A model generated the notes under the pieces. That model searched no databases. It was not told the origin of the DNA and was given only the letters and a program-made list of their open reading frames with translations. 64,000 nt of DNA from Microbacterium sp. Leaf320. GTDB taxonomy: Bacteria > Actinomycetota > Actinomycetes > Actinomycetales > Microbacteriaceae. Below are positions 19,527 through 29,655 of this stretch, one piece after another (the stretch's first letter is position 1; each line of letters starts with the position of its first letter). The position numbers were made by a program, and so were the translations under genes. The stretch spans positions 447,527-511,526 of the forward strand of contig NZ_LMOD01000003.1 in the NCBI RefSeq assembly GCF_001423485.1. The letters run 5' to 3'.

Positions 19527-19808
19527 TCAGCGGCGGCGGCCCTTCTTGTCGTCCTTCTCGTGGCCGCGGAAGGTGCGGGTGGGCGCGAACTCGCCCAGTT
19601 TGTGGCCGACCATGGTCTCGGACACAAACACAGGGATGTGCTTGCGACCGTCGTGGACCGCGATCGTGTGACCCAGCATGGCCGGGATGATCATGGACCG
19701 GCGAGACCAGGTCTTGATGACGTTCTTGGTGCCGGCTTCGTTCTGCACGACCACCTTGCGAAGCAGGTGATCGTCGACGAAGGGGCCCTTCTTAAGACTG
19801 CGAGGCAT
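19527..19808 (-). CDS. rpsS: 30S ribosomal protein S19
   Basis: This 93-residue protein starts [19 protein letters not shown] and has [41 protein letters not shown], the full S19 fold. It contacts S13 in the 30S head. Confidence 0.98.
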   Translation of the reverse strand: MPRSLKKGPFVDDHLLRKVVVQNEAGTKNVIKTWSRRSMIIPAMLGHTIAVHDGRKHIPVFVSETMVGHKLGEFAPTRTFRGHEKDDKKGRRR

Positions 19809-19820
19809 CTTCTCTTACTC

Positions 19821-20660
19821 CTACTTACGCTTCTTGCCGGCGTTACGACGACGCACGATGTACTTGTCGCTTTCCTTGTTGGCGTGACGGGTGCGACCCT
19901 CAGCCTGGCCCCACGGGGAGACGGGGTGACGTCCACCGGACGTCTTGCCCTCACCACCACCGTGCGGGTGGTCGACCGGGTTCATGGCGACACCACGGAC
20001 GGTCGGGCGGACGCCCTTCCAGCGCATGCGGCCGGCCTTGCCCCAGTTGATGTTCGACTGCTCGGCGTTTCCGACCTCGCCGATGGTCGCGCGGCAGCGC
20101 GCATCGACGTTGCGGATCTCGCCCGAGGGCAGACGCAGCTGAGCGAAGTTGCCATCCTTGGCGACGAGACGGACGGATGCACCGGCCGAACGTGCCATCT
20201 TCGCGCCGCCACCGGGACGGAGCTCGATCGCGTGGATGACGGTACCCGTCGGGATGTTCTTCAGCGGGAGGTTGTTGCCCGGCTTGATGTCGGCGCCTGC
20301 ACCCGACTCGATGACGTCGCCCTGCTTCAGCTTCGCCGGCGCGAGGATGTAGCGCTTCTCGCCGTCGAAGTAGTGCAGCAGCGCGATGCGTGCCGTGCGG
20401 TTGGGGTCGTACTCGATGTGAGCGACCTTGGCGTCCACGCCGTCCTTGTCATTGCGACGGAAGTCGATGACGCGGTACTGGCGCTTGTGGCCACCACCGA
20501 TGTGACGGGTCGTGATACGGCCCTGGTTGTTGCGACCACCGGTCTTCGAGAGCGGGCGCAGCAGCGACTTCTCCGGCGTCGATCGGGTGATCTCGGCGAA
20601 GTCAGCCACCGACGAGCCGCGACGGCCCGGGGTCGTGGGCTTGTACTTGCGAATAGCCAT
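19821..20660 (-). CDS. rplB: 50S ribosomal protein L2
   Basis: This 279-residue protein has the conserved C-terminal active-site loop [26 protein letters not shown]. The N-terminus ([15 protein letters not shown]) is also canonical. L2 is required for subunit association and peptidyl transfer. Confidence 0.98.
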   Translation of the reverse strand: MAIRKYKPTTPGRRGSSVADFAEITRSTPEKSLLRPLSKTGGRNNQGRITTRHIGGGHKRQYRVIDFRRNDKDGVDAKVAHIEYDPNRTARIALLHYFDGEKRYILAPAKLKQGDVIESGAGADIKPGNNLPLKNIPTGTVIHAIELRPGGGAKMARSAGASVRLVAKDGNFAQLRLPSGEIRNVDARCRATIGEVGNAEQSNINWGKAGRMRWKGVRPTVRGVAMNPVDHPHGGGEGKTSGGRHPVSPWGQAEGRTRHANKESDKYIVRRRNAGKKRK

Positions 20661-20680
20661 GATTGTCCTTATCCCCCGGA

Positions 20681-21004
20681 TCAGCCGATTGCCGTGAAGA
20701 TGTCGATGGTGCCCGACTTCAGGGTCACGATGGCGCGCTTGGTGTCCTTGCGCTTGCCCGTGCCGAAGCGGGTGCGACGAGCCTTGCCGACGCGGTTGAG
20801 GGTGTTGACCCCAGCGACCTTGACGCCGAAGATCTTCTCGATGGCGAGCTTGATCTCGGTCTTCGAAGCGCGCGGGTCCACGAGGAAGGTGTACTTACCC
20901 TCGTCGATGAGACCGTAGCTCTTCTCGGACACGACCGGCTTCAGGATGATGTCGCGCGGGTCCTTGTTCAGGGCCGTCTGGAGAACAGATGCCTGCTCGC
21001 TCAT
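20681..21004 (-). CDS. rplW: 50S ribosomal protein L23
   Basis: The 107-residue protein has [25 protein letters not shown] and [16 protein letters not shown], typical for L23, which docks trigger factor and SRP at the exit tunnel. Its start overlaps the rplD stop as ATGA. Confidence 0.97.
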   Translation of the reverse strand: MSEQASVLQTALNKDPRDIILKPVVSEKSYGLIDEGKYTFLVDPRASKTEIKLAIEKIFGVKVAGVNTLNRVGKARRTRFGTGKRKDTKRAIVTLKSGTIDIFTAIG

Positions 21005-21663
21005 GCGGAGACCTCCTGGTTGGCGCCGGACTTGGAGGCGATGAAGCCCTCGAGCGCGGCCTGGGTGAAGACGATGTCGTCGGAGACGAGCACGTCGTAT
21101 GCGTTGAGCTGGTCGAACGTCAGCACGTGCAGGTTCGACAGGTTGCGGATGCTCTTCAGCGTCACGTCGTCGTTGCGCTCGATGACGACGAGCACGTTCT
21201 TCGACGAGACGACGTTGGTGAGGAAGTTCACCGCGGTCTTGGTCGAAGGCGTTCCGTCGATGCCGAAGGACTCGATGGCGTGGATGCGGTCACCGCGGAA
21301 GCGGTCGCTCAGTGCACCACGGAGGGCAGCGGCGATCATCTTCTTGGGGGTGCGCTGCGAGTAGTCGCGCGGCTTGGGGCCGTGCACGATTCCACCACCG
21401 GTCATGTGCGGCGCGCGGATGGAGCCCTGACGGGCGTTACCCGTGCCCTTCTGCTTGAAGGGCTTGCGGCCGGCACCCGAGACCTCACCGCGACGCTTGG
21501 TCGAGTGGGTTCCCTGGCGAGCCGCCGCGAGCTGCGCGACGACGACCTGGTGGATGAGCGGGATGTTCGTCTTGGCGTCGAACAGTTCGGCGGGAAGCTC
21601 GATCGAGCCAGCCTTCTTGCCGTCTGCCTTGAGGACGTCAAGCGCGAGAGTGGAGTCAGCCAT
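21001..21663 (-). CDS. rplD: 50S ribosomal protein L4
   Basis: The 220-residue product has the tunnel loop region with [28 protein letters not shown] and ends in [19 protein letters not shown]. In enterobacteria L4 autoregulates the S10 operon; whether that applies here is unknown. Confidence 0.97.
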   Translation of the reverse strand: MADSTLALDVLKADGKKAGSIELPAELFDAKTNIPLIHQVVVAQLAAARQGTHSTKRRGEVSGAGRKPFKQKGTGNARQGSIRAPHMTGGGIVHGPKPRDYSQRTPKKMIAAALRGALSDRFRGDRIHAIESFGIDGTPSTKTAVNFLTNVVSSKNVLVVIERNDDVTLKSIRNLSNLHVLTFDQLNAYDVLVSDDIVFTQAALEGFIASKSGANQEVSA

Positions 21664-21665
21664 GA

Positions 21666-22325
21666 TCAGGCACCCTTCACTGCGTTGCGGACGTAGACGA
21701 TGCGGCCACGAGCACCGGGGACGGCGCCCTTGACGAGCAGCAGACCCTTCTCGATGTCGACGGCGTGCACCGTGAGGTTGAGGACGGTCACGCGCTCGCC
21801 ACCCATACGGCCGGCCATGCGCATTCCCTTGAAGACGCGGCTCGGGGTCGACGATGCGCCGATCGAGCCGGGCTTGCGGTGGTTGCGGTGCGAACCGTGC
21901 GAAGCCGAGACGCCCTTGAAGTTGTGACGCTTCATGACACCGGCGAAGCCCTTGCCCTTGCTCGTGCCGACGACGTCGACGAGCTGGCCTGCTTCGAAGG
22001 TGCCGTCGACCGTGAGCTCCTGGCCCAGCGAGTAGTCGCCGGCATCCGCGGTGCGGATCTCGGTGACGTGACGACGCGGCGTGACGCCTGCAGCCTCGAA
22101 GTGAGCGGTCAGCGGCTTGTTCACCTTGCGCGGGTCGATCTGGCCGTACGCGATCTGCACGGCGTTGTAGCCGTCCTTCTCGGGGGTACGGATCTGCGTG
22201 ACCACGTTCGAGGCGAGCTCGATGACGGTGACGGGAACGAGCTTGCCGCTCTCGTTCCAGACCTGGGTCATACCGAGCTTCGTGCCCAGCATGCCCTTGG
22301 AAATCTTGGAGTTGATGTCAACCAT
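21666..22325 (-). CDS. rplC: 50S ribosomal protein L3
   Basis: The 219-residue protein starts near [26 protein letters not shown] and has [19 protein letters not shown], the L3 signature. ATG 22325 is used. The neighbours are rpsJ (8 bp upstream) and rplD (2 bp downstream). Confidence 0.97.
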   Translation of the reverse strand: MVDINSKISKGMLGTKLGMTQVWNESGKLVPVTVIELASNVVTQIRTPEKDGYNAVQIAYGQIDPRKVNKPLTAHFEAAGVTPRRHVTEIRTADAGDYSLGQELTVDGTFEAGQLVDVVGTSKGKGFAGVMKRHNFKGVSASHGSHRNHRKPGSIGASSTPSRVFKGMRMAGRMGGERVTVLNLTVHAVDIEKGLLLVKGAVPGARGRIVYVRNAVKGA

Positions 22326-22333
22326 GTCCGACC

Positions 22334-22642
22334 TCAGAGCTTGATCTCGATGTTGACATCGGCAGGAAGGTCGAGACGCATCAGCGAGTCGACAGCCTTG
22401 GGCGTCGGGTCGACGATGTCGATCAGACGCTTGTGGGTGCGCATCTCGAAGTGCTCGCGGCTGTCCTTGTACTTGTGCGGCGACCGGATGACGCACACGA
22501 CGTTCTTCTCGGTCGGAAGGGGCACGGGGCCGACGACCGTGGCGCCCGCGCGGGTCACCGTGTCGACGATCTTGCGTGCGGACGTGTCGATGACCTCGTG
22601 GTCATACGACTTCAGGCGAATGCGGATCTTCTGTCCCGCCAT
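22334..22642 (-). CDS. rpsJ: 30S ribosomal protein S10 (NusE)
   Basis: This 102-residue protein starts [19 protein letters not shown] and has [35 protein letters not shown]. It is the first gene of the S10 operon and also serves in transcription antitermination as NusE. A promoter candidate lies about 320 bp upstream, leaving a long leader. Confidence 0.98.
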   Translation of the reverse strand: MAGQKIRIRLKSYDHEVIDTSARKIVDTVTRAGATVVGPVPLPTEKNVVCVIRSPHKYKDSREHFEMRTHKRLIDIVDPTPKAVDSLMRLDLPADVNIEIKL

Positions 22643-22962
22643 TGTCTGCTCTCTCTCTTTAAGCGTCTTACCGACCTGGGCCGGGTGACCCAGGGGCATT
22701 GGACGCACGTCGGCGCTGTTCGCGCCTCGGCACTCGAACGGCTCTCGCGAGTCGATCTGCTGCACCACTGTTCTGCTGTCATCCCGCACGCCTCACGACG
22801 AGCGGATGTCCGACCTCCGCCGCGCACGGCGGAGCCCTCGTGATGAAGATGTCGGGATCGTTCTGCCACCCGCGGCCTAGGTCCCTGCGCGTCTGCGCCG
22901 CCTATGCACTGCCGTGATGGTGATCCAGCAACGCTGAGCGCGCCGGAATGTCGAACCTGTCT

Positions 22963-22992
22963 ATTCTGCCACGGGCGATTTCACTTGCGCAA
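22963..22992 (-). promoter_or_regulatory. Candidate promoter of the S10 operon
   Basis: On the minus strand, TTGCGC (22992-22987) and CAGAAT (22968-22963) are separated by 18 bp, a fair sigma70/SigA-type match. It is the best candidate I found upstream of rpsJ and would give a leader of roughly 310 nt. Confidence 0.5.
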
Positions 22993-23098
22993 ACCCGGGC
23001 GTGTCGCGCCGGCTGTGCATCTCCTGAGGGCACGCCCCAGCCGTCGGATCGGCGCCTCTGATCGACGCCGCCGACGACCCCTCAGCGCGCTGAGGAGA

Positions 23099-23130
23099 GC
23101 GGGGCGAGGCATCCCCATGCCTCGCCCCGC
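23099..23130. terminator. Isolated perfect 14-bp hairpin
   Basis: GCGGGGCGAGGCAT, loop CCCC, and its exact complement lie in the large gap with no gene immediately upstream on either strand. It has no T tract. It may be a terminator of an unseen transcript or a structured RNA element. Confidence 0.45.
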
Positions 23131-23451
23131 TTGGGGAGGGCGTTCAGTGCGAGGGGGCACACCGAACGCGAGGACACCGGCGTGAAGGGACGCCGGGTTC
23201 CTCGACCGAGGGCGCGGCGAAGCGACCGCCGCGCGGGCGGGAAGACGTCAGAGCGCACAGAGTGCGCGCGTCGCACGATGATCCCCAAAATCGTATTCCC
23301 CAGTTTGACGCGGCGAACCGCGTGAATTCGGGAGGTCGAACCCCTTCGACATCCCTGATCGCAAGTTCCCCAGGCGATCGAGAACCATCTTACGGGAACA
23401 GGCCACTGAAACGCGATACCGCCGCCCGGAATACTTGGTTCCGGACGCAGA

Positions 23452-23485
23452 AGAGCGGCGACTCCCCTCGGGGAGCCGCCGCTCT
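23452..23485 (-). terminator. Terminator of the 70-residue small gene
   Basis: A 16-bp stem (AGAGCGGCG then ACTCCCC, one G-U pair in the minus transcript) with a very tight loop starts 20 bp after the stop of the gene at 23505. Confidence 0.65.
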
Positions 23486-23504
23486 CGGTCTCAGTGGCGA
23501 GCTG

Positions 23505-23717
23505 TCACTCGTTGCCGACGGCCTTGTCGGCGCTGTCGCGGATCTCGTCGATCTTGTCCGCGGCACCCGGGGCGAGCTTCTTCGCGAAGTCGGCGACGCC
23601 GTCGAGGACCTTGTCGCTGATGTCCTCGGCCTGCTCGCTCTTGACGGCCTCGGCGATCTTGTCCTTGTTCTGCTCGTACAGATCCTTGCCCTTGTTGACG
23701 GTGTCCTCGATACCCAT
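23505..23717 (-). CDS. Small hydrophilic protein, possible Rv0909/MT0933-like antitoxin family
   Basis: This 70-residue protein is very acidic and basic (MGIEDTVNKGKDLYEQNKDK at the N-terminus) and predicted helical, with repeated Asp/Lys/Ala and no hydrophobic core segment. The MGxxD...K start and amphipathic composition recall the MT0933-type antitoxin family, but no toxin gene adjoins it. A CsbD-like stress protein is an alternative. It starts after GGGGGCCC and has its own terminator, so it is an independent gene. Confidence 0.6.
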   Translation of the reverse strand: MGIEDTVNKGKDLYEQNKDKIAEAVKSEQAEDISDKVLDGVADFAKKLAPGAADKIDEIRDSADKAVGNE

Positions 23718-23842
23718 GCGGGCCCCCTTGTATGCGATCGGATGCGGCGGATCCCCGACGCACGTTCATTCTGCCCGGATCGGCGCCTGGGCGGAAGAGA
23801 CCCGAAAGGGGCGGTCATATAGACCGCCCCTCCCTGGCGCGA

Positions 23843-24754
23843 CTACTCGGCGGCGACGGCATCCCGTCGACGGCGGTACGCGAGGAACAGCCCTCCGGAG
23901 ATGAGCATCAGCAGCGCCATGGCGATCAGGCTCCAGGCCGTCTCCGCTCCCGTCGTCGCACCCCTGGTCGTGTTCTCGACGTCGAGCGTATAGGTCGTGA
24001 TGCTGCTGTGCGCACCGCGCAGGAGCTCGGTCTCGGCACTCGGCTCGGTCTTGACGATGCGCAGTGCGCGCACCGGCACCTCATCGGTCGCGAGGGCAGC
24101 GCCCGACGTGTGCGCGGTGGTGCGCGAGACACTGGTCGATCCGTCGAAGGTGGGGATACGCGCCGGATCGTTGCTCGTATAGGCGCGGATCGCGAAGCCG
24201 ACCTCGCTGCCGACGGGGTACTCGTCGCCGTTCGGGGCGATCGTGATCCGCGAAGAGACCGTGCCACCCTGCGGGAGGTCGTTGACGTTGGACCACACCC
24301 AGACCTGCTGGCCGACGGGAACAGCGCACAGAAGCGACTGGCCCGGCGCGTTCACGAGGCCGAGCGACTCACACGAGGCATCGGCTGCGGTGCGCGAGCG
24401 GTTCGGCAGGGCGTCCCCTTCCGCGTATACCGTCGGCGCTCCGAAGCCGCCGCCCGAGACCAGGGTGACCGATGCGGGAACCGCCGCGACGAGGCTCAGG
24501 TTGAACTGCGCTCCCCCGCCGCTGTTGGTGACGTCGACGTCGAATCCGACGTTCTCCCCGGCGAGGACGAAGTCTTTTCCGGCAGAGGCCGGATCGACGT
24601 TCTGTGCCGAGATCGTGGGCGCCCACAGAGCGGCGGATGCCGTCTGAGCCGTGACCCCGAGGGCGAGCGCCCCGGCGATCAGAGAGACGACGGCGGTGAT
24701 CGCCGTCAGTCTCCGGGCGCGCTGAATGTTCTTTCGACGCAGGGTCGAACGCAT
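23843..24754 (-). CDS. Secreted surface protein with C-terminal membrane anchor
   Basis: The 303-residue product has a signal peptide (basic RRKNIQRARR, hydrophobic core to about residue 41, AxA-type cleavage near TASAA). A beta-rich extracellular region follows, with DUF11-like features (FDVDVTNSGGGAQFNLSLVAAVPASVTL). It ends in a C-terminal membrane helix and RRRRD tail. It has the hydrophobic-plus-basic end of a sortase substrate but no LPxTG before it, so it is probably membrane-anchored. ATG 24754 is chosen for its AGGGGAG ribosome-binding site. The function is unknown. Confidence 0.7.
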   Translation of the reverse strand: MRSTLRRKNIQRARRLTAITAVVSLIAGALALGVTAQTASAALWAPTISAQNVDPASAGKDFVLAGENVGFDVDVTNSGGGAQFNLSLVAAVPASVTLVSGGGFGAPTVYAEGDALPNRSRTAADASCESLGLVNAPGQSLLCAVPVGQQVWVWSNVNDLPQGGTVSSRITIAPNGDEYPVGSEVGFAIRAYTSNDPARIPTFDGSTSVSRTTAHTSGAALATDEVPVRALRIVKTEPSAETELLRGAHSSITTYTLDVENTTRGATTGAETAWSLIAMALLMLISGGLFLAYRRRRDAVAAE

Positions 24755-24933
24755 GCTGAAACTCCCCTTAACCCTGCACGCCACTCCCCGGTGTGCAGGC
24801 ACTCCCCTATCCGCACGCGCACCGCGACACGGGCTTCAGGAGGGCTTCGGGGCTCTCCGAGCATCAGCGGTGTCGTGACCGGCCTTGACCTCGGGCACGA
24901 GCGTGCGTACTGCGCGGAACGCAGCACTCACAA

Positions 24934-24974
24934 CGATGTATGACACTTCGCGTTATATTCAACGACATACATCG
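24934..24974 (-). promoter_or_regulatory. Inverted repeat at the probable promoter of the surface protein gene
   Basis: A 9-bp inverted repeat, CGATGTATG and CATACATCG, is spaced by 23 bp. Between the arms the minus strand carries TTGAAT, and TACATC lies 16 bp further on, a plausible promoter. The symmetrical arms suggest an operator for an unknown regulator. Confidence 0.4.
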
Positions 24975-24999
24975 GCGTGGCGTTTCGGGGGACGACAAA

Positions 25000-25027
25000 A
25001 GGGGCCGGACCCGAAGGTCCGACCCCT
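25000..25027 (-). terminator. Terminator of tuf
   Basis: In the minus transcript a 12-bp stem (one G-U pair) closes on a UUCG tetraloop and is followed by UUUU. It lies 19 bp downstream of the tuf stop. Confidence 0.85.
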
Positions 25028-25046
25028 GTTGTCAGGAAGCAGATGC

Positions 25047-26237
<1,191 letters not shown>

Positions 26238-26347
26238 TTGGTCCTCCTCAGGACGTCGTGTAGAGGTCACCGGGCACTGGATTGCGACCGGATCTCTACG
26301 GGTTAGGTTCTCAGTTTAGTAGAGAGGGAATGTGAAGTTGTAGGGGA

Positions 26348-26379
26348 CCTGGGAGCCGGGCCGGAACCCGGCTCCCAGG
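26348..26379 (-). terminator. Terminator or attenuator between fusA and tuf
   Basis: A perfect 13-bp stem (CCTGGGAGCCGGG and complement) with a 6-nt loop begins 6 bp after the fusA stop. It splits the str cluster into rpsL-rpsG-fusA and tuf. Confidence 0.75.
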
Positions 26380-26385
26380 AAGTTG

Positions 26386-28503
26386 TTACTCGCCGCCCTG
26401 GTGCTTCTGGACGATCTCGTCCGCCACAGCGCGGGGAACCTCAGCGTAGCTGTTGAACTCCATCGAGTAGACGGCGCGACCCGAGGTCTTCGAGCGCAGG
26501 TCGCCGATGTATCCGAACATCTCGGACAGCGGGACGTGTGCACGGACGACCTTGACGCCTGCGGCGTCCTCCATCGACTGGATCTGGCCGCGACGCGAGT
26601 TCAGGTCACCGATGACGTCGCCCATGTACTCCTCGGGAGTACGCACCTCGACCGCCATGAGCGGCTCGAGGAGCGCCGGGCTCGCCCGACGCAGGGCTTC
26701 CTTCATGCCCATCGATCCTGCGATCTTGAACGCCATCTCCGAAGAGTCGACGTCGTGGGCCGCACCATCGACGATCGTCGCCTTGACGCCGACGATCGGG
26801 TAGCCGGCGAGCACGCCGACGTTCATCGCGTCCTGGAAGCCGGCATCGATCGAGCCGATGTACTCGCGCGGGATGCGACCACCGGTGACCGCGTTGACGA
26901 ACTCGTACGTCTTCTCGTCGTCGAGGTCGAGCGGCTCGATGTTGAACTGGATCTTCGCGAACTGACCCGATCCACCCGTCTGCTTCTTGTGCGTGTAGTC
27001 GTACTTCTCGACGCCCTTGCGGATCGTCTCGCGGTACGCCACCTGCGGCTTGCCGACGTTGGCCTCGACGTTGAACTCGCGCTTCATGCGGTCGACGAGG
27101 ATGTCGAGGTGCAGCTCGCCCATGCCCTTGATGGTCGTCTGACCGGTCTCGGGGTTGAGCTCCGTGCGGAAGGTCGGGTCCTCCTCAGCGAGCTTCTGGA
27201 TGGCGACACCCAGCTTCTCCTGGTCGGCCTTGGTCTTCGGCTCGATCGCGACCTCGATGACGGGCTCGGGGAACGTCATCGACTCGAGGACGACCGGCGA
27301 GGCCGGGTCGGTCAGGGTGTCACCGGTGGTGGTGTCCTTCAGACCGATGACCGCGTAGATGTTGCCCGCGGTGACCGAGGGAACAGGGATCTCCTTGTTG
27401 GCGTGCATCTGGAAGATTTTCCCGATGCGCTCCTTCTTGCCCTTGGTCGAGTTGATGACCGCGGCACCGGAGTCGAGCTGACCCGAGTAGACGCGCACGT
27501 AGGTGAGGCGACCGAAGAACGGGTGCACTGCGACCTTGAACGCGAGAGCTGCGAACGGGTCCTTGGCGTCGGGGTGACGCTCGATGATCGTGTCGTAGTC
27601 CTTGGGGTCGTGCGCCTCGATCGAGCCCACGTCGAGCGGGTTCGGGAGGTAGTCGACGACCGCGTCGAGCATCGGCTGGACGCCACGGTTCTTGAACGCG
27701 GAACCGCAGAGGACCGGGTAGATCTCGGAAGCCACGGTGAGCTTGCGGATCGCGCCCTTGATCTCGGCGACGGTCAGCTCTTCGCCACCGAAGAACTTCT
27801 CGAGCAGAGCGTCGTCGGTCTCGGCGACGGTCTCGAGGAGCTGCTGACGGTACTCGTCCGCCTTCTCCTTGAGGTCGGCCGGGATCTCCTGGATCTCGTA
27901 GGAGGCGCCCATGGTGACGTCACCCTTGGAGTCACCCGCCCACACGAGCGCACGCATCTCGACGAGGTCGATGACGCCGATGAAGTCGTTCTCCGCACCG
28001 ATGGGCAGCTGGATGACCAGCGGCTTGGCGCCCAGGCGGTTGATGATGGTGTCGACGGTGAAGTAGAAGTCCGCGCCGAGCTTGTCCATCTTGTTGACGA
28101 AGCAGATGCGGGGGACGTTGTACTTGTCGGCCTGACGCCACACGGTCTCGGACTGGGGCTCGACGCCCTCCTTGCCGTCGAACACGGCGACGGCACCGTC
28201 GAGGACGCGGAGCGAACGCTCCACCTCGACCGTGAAGTCCACGTGACCGGGGGTGTCGATGATGTTGATCTGGTTCTTGTTCCAGTAGCAGGTCACGGCG
28301 GCAGACGTGATCGTGATGCCGCGCTCCTTCTCCTGCTCCATCCAGTCGGTGGTCGATGCACCGTCGTGGGTCTCGCCGAGCTTGTGGTTGACGCCCGTGT
28401 AGAACAGGATGCGCTCGGTCGTGGTGGTCTTGCCAGCATCGATGTGAGCCATGATGCCGATGTTCCGAACCTTGCTCAGGTCGGTGAGCACGTCTTGTGC
28501 CAC
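26386..28503 (-). CDS. fusA: Elongation factor G
   Basis: This 705-residue translocase GTPase has [18 protein letters not shown] (G1), DTPGHVDF (G3), NKMDKLGAD (G4), and domains II-V ending in a Lys/Gly/Glu tail. Position and length match canonical FusA, downstream of rpsG. Confidence 0.98.
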   Translation of the reverse strand: MAQDVLTDLSKVRNIGIMAHIDAGKTTTTERILFYTGVNHKLGETHDGASTTDWMEQEKERGITITSAAVTCYWNKNQINIIDTPGHVDFTVEVERSLRVLDGAVAVFDGKEGVEPQSETVWRQADKYNVPRICFVNKMDKLGADFYFTVDTIINRLGAKPLVIQLPIGAENDFIGVIDLVEMRALVWAGDSKGDVTMGASYEIQEIPADLKEKADEYRQQLLETVAETDDALLEKFFGGEELTVAEIKGAIRKLTVASEIYPVLCGSAFKNRGVQPMLDAVVDYLPNPLDVGSIEAHDPKDYDTIIERHPDAKDPFAALAFKVAVHPFFGRLTYVRVYSGQLDSGAAVINSTKGKKERIGKIFQMHANKEIPVPSVTAGNIYAVIGLKDTTTGDTLTDPASPVVLESMTFPEPVIEVAIEPKTKADQEKLGVAIQKLAEEDPTFRTELNPETGQTTIKGMGELHLDILVDRMKREFNVEANVGKPQVAYRETIRKGVEKYDYTHKKQTGGSGQFAKIQFNIEPLDLDDEKTYEFVNAVTGGRIPREYIGSIDAGFQDAMNVGVLAGYPIVGVKATIVDGAAHDVDSSEMAFKIAGSMGMKEALRRASPALLEPLMAVEVRTPEEYMGDVIGDLNSRRGQIQSMEDAAGVKVVRAHVPLSEMFGYIGDLRSKTSGRAVYSMEFNSYAEVPRAVADEIVQKHQGGE

Positions 28504-28588
28504 AGGAGTGTCCTTATCTTTTGTGCAGTCGTACTGCGAAGAGGGGGGTGCCCGCCCCCGATGTGTGATCGGGGGCGGGCGAAGCTGT

Positions 28589-29059
28589 TTACCAGCGGTA
28601 GTGAGCGAACGCGCGGTTCGACTCGGCCATCTTGTGCGTGTCCTCGCGGCGCTTGACCGCTGCGCCGAGACCGTTCGACGCGTCGAGGATCTCGTTCTGG
28701 AGACGCTCGGTCATCGTCTTCTCACGACGACCCTTGGCGTAGCTGACGAGCCAGCGAAGCGCGAGGGTGTTCGCGCGGTGCGGCTTGACCTCGACCGGAA
28801 CCTGGTAGGTCGAGCCACCGACGCGGCGGCTCTTGACCTCGAGAGTCGGGCGCACGTTGTCGAGCGCCTTCTTCAGAGTGGCGACGGCGTCCTGACCGTT
28901 CTTCGCCTCGACGCCCTTGAGGGCGGTGTAGACGATCGACTCGGCGAGCGACTTCTTGCCGTCGACCAGGATCTTGTTGACCAGCTGGCTGACGATCGGA
29001 GCGCCGTATACCGGGTCGTTGACGACGGGACGCTTGGGGGCGGGACCCTTACGAGGCAT
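28589..29059 (-). CDS. rpsG: 30S ribosomal protein S7
   Basis: The 156-residue product starts [21 protein letters not shown] and has [26 protein letters not shown], diagnostic for S7, the head-assembly primary binder. It lies 5 bp after rpsL. Confidence 0.98.
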   Translation of the reverse strand: MPRKGPAPKRPVVNDPVYGAPIVSQLVNKILVDGKKSLAESIVYTALKGVEAKNGQDAVATLKKALDNVRPTLEVKSRRVGGSTYQVPVEVKPHRANTLALRWLVSYAKGRREKTMTERLQNEILDASNGLGAAVKRREDTHKMAESNRAFAHYRW

Positions 29060-29064
29060 TGGAC

Positions 29065-29433
29065 TCAGCCCTTCTTCGCGCCGTAGCGGCTGCGAGCCTG
29101 CTTACGGTTCTTGACGGCCTGGGTGTCCAGGGCGCCGCGGACGATCTTGTAACGGACACCGGGGAGGTCCTTGACACGGCCTCCACGCACGAGCACGAGC
29201 GAGTGCTCCTGCAGGTTGTGGCCCTCGCCGGGAATGTAGGCGGTGACCTCGGAGCCGTTGCGGAGCTTCACACGAGCGACCTTGCGCATCGCCGAGTTCG
29301 GCTTCTTCGGGGTGGTGGTGTAGACGCGGGTGCAGACCCCGGCCTGCTGCGGGTTCGACTTGAGTGCGGGCGCCTTGGTCTTGGTGACCTTGGGCGAGCG
29401 ACCCTTGCGAACCAACTGCTGAATGGTTGGCAC
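29065..29433 (-). CDS. rpsL: 30S ribosomal protein S12
   Basis: This 122-residue protein contains the accuracy-centre loop [19 protein letters not shown], with the wild-type Lys at the streptomycin site, and the second loop [14 protein letters not shown]. It is the first gene of the str cluster, with a near-consensus promoter about 170 bp upstream. Confidence 0.98.
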   Translation of the reverse strand: MPTIQQLVRKGRSPKVTKTKAPALKSNPQQAGVCTRVYTTTPKKPNSAMRKVARVKLRNGSEVTAYIPGEGHNLQEHSLVLVRGGRVKDLPGVRYKIVRGALDTQAVKNRKQARSRYGAKKG

Positions 29434-29599
29434 GTTCTCTCCTCATAATGCTGCACGGTGACAGCGTGATGGGTTTCACATCATGACCCACCGGCACGCC
29501 GGAACCGGCGAGCTTTTGTGGTGGTGGGTATGCCGTGGGGGCGGACCGGCATGGTGCCGACGCCCAGCGCACACGTCGAGACGTGCACACACCTGATCA

Positions 29600-29628
29600 A
29601 GTGTAATGCCACGTAACGTGACGGTCAA
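29600..29628 (-). promoter_or_regulatory. Promoter of the str operon
   Basis: On the minus strand, TTGACC (29628-29623) and TACACT (29605-29600) are separated by 17 bp, a near-consensus SigA promoter. The expected leader to rpsL is about 160 nt. Confidence 0.8.
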
Positions 29629-29655
29629 ATGAGCGTCGGCCTCCGCACCGCACGG

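Larger units (their letters stand above)
22643..23504. other. Non-coding region upstream of the S10 operon
   Basis: These 862 bp hold no convincing gene on either strand; the open frames are short and Arg/Pro/Ser-rich. It contains the S10 promoter candidate (22963-22992) and the probable S10 leader (22643-22955). It also has an isolated perfect hairpin (23099-23130) and the terminator of the small gene at 23505. I found no tRNA or riboswitch fold that I can name. Confidence 0.6.

Noticed and set aside
23281..23400. A tRNA or riboswitch in the S10 upstream gap
   Set aside because: A GGTCGAACCCC-like stretch suggested a T-loop, but no acceptor, D or anticodon stem can be drawn.
26383..28656. 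757-codon plus-strand frame opposite fusA
   Set aside because: A shadow of the strongly biased EF-G codons; it has no ribosome-binding site and no plausible domain.
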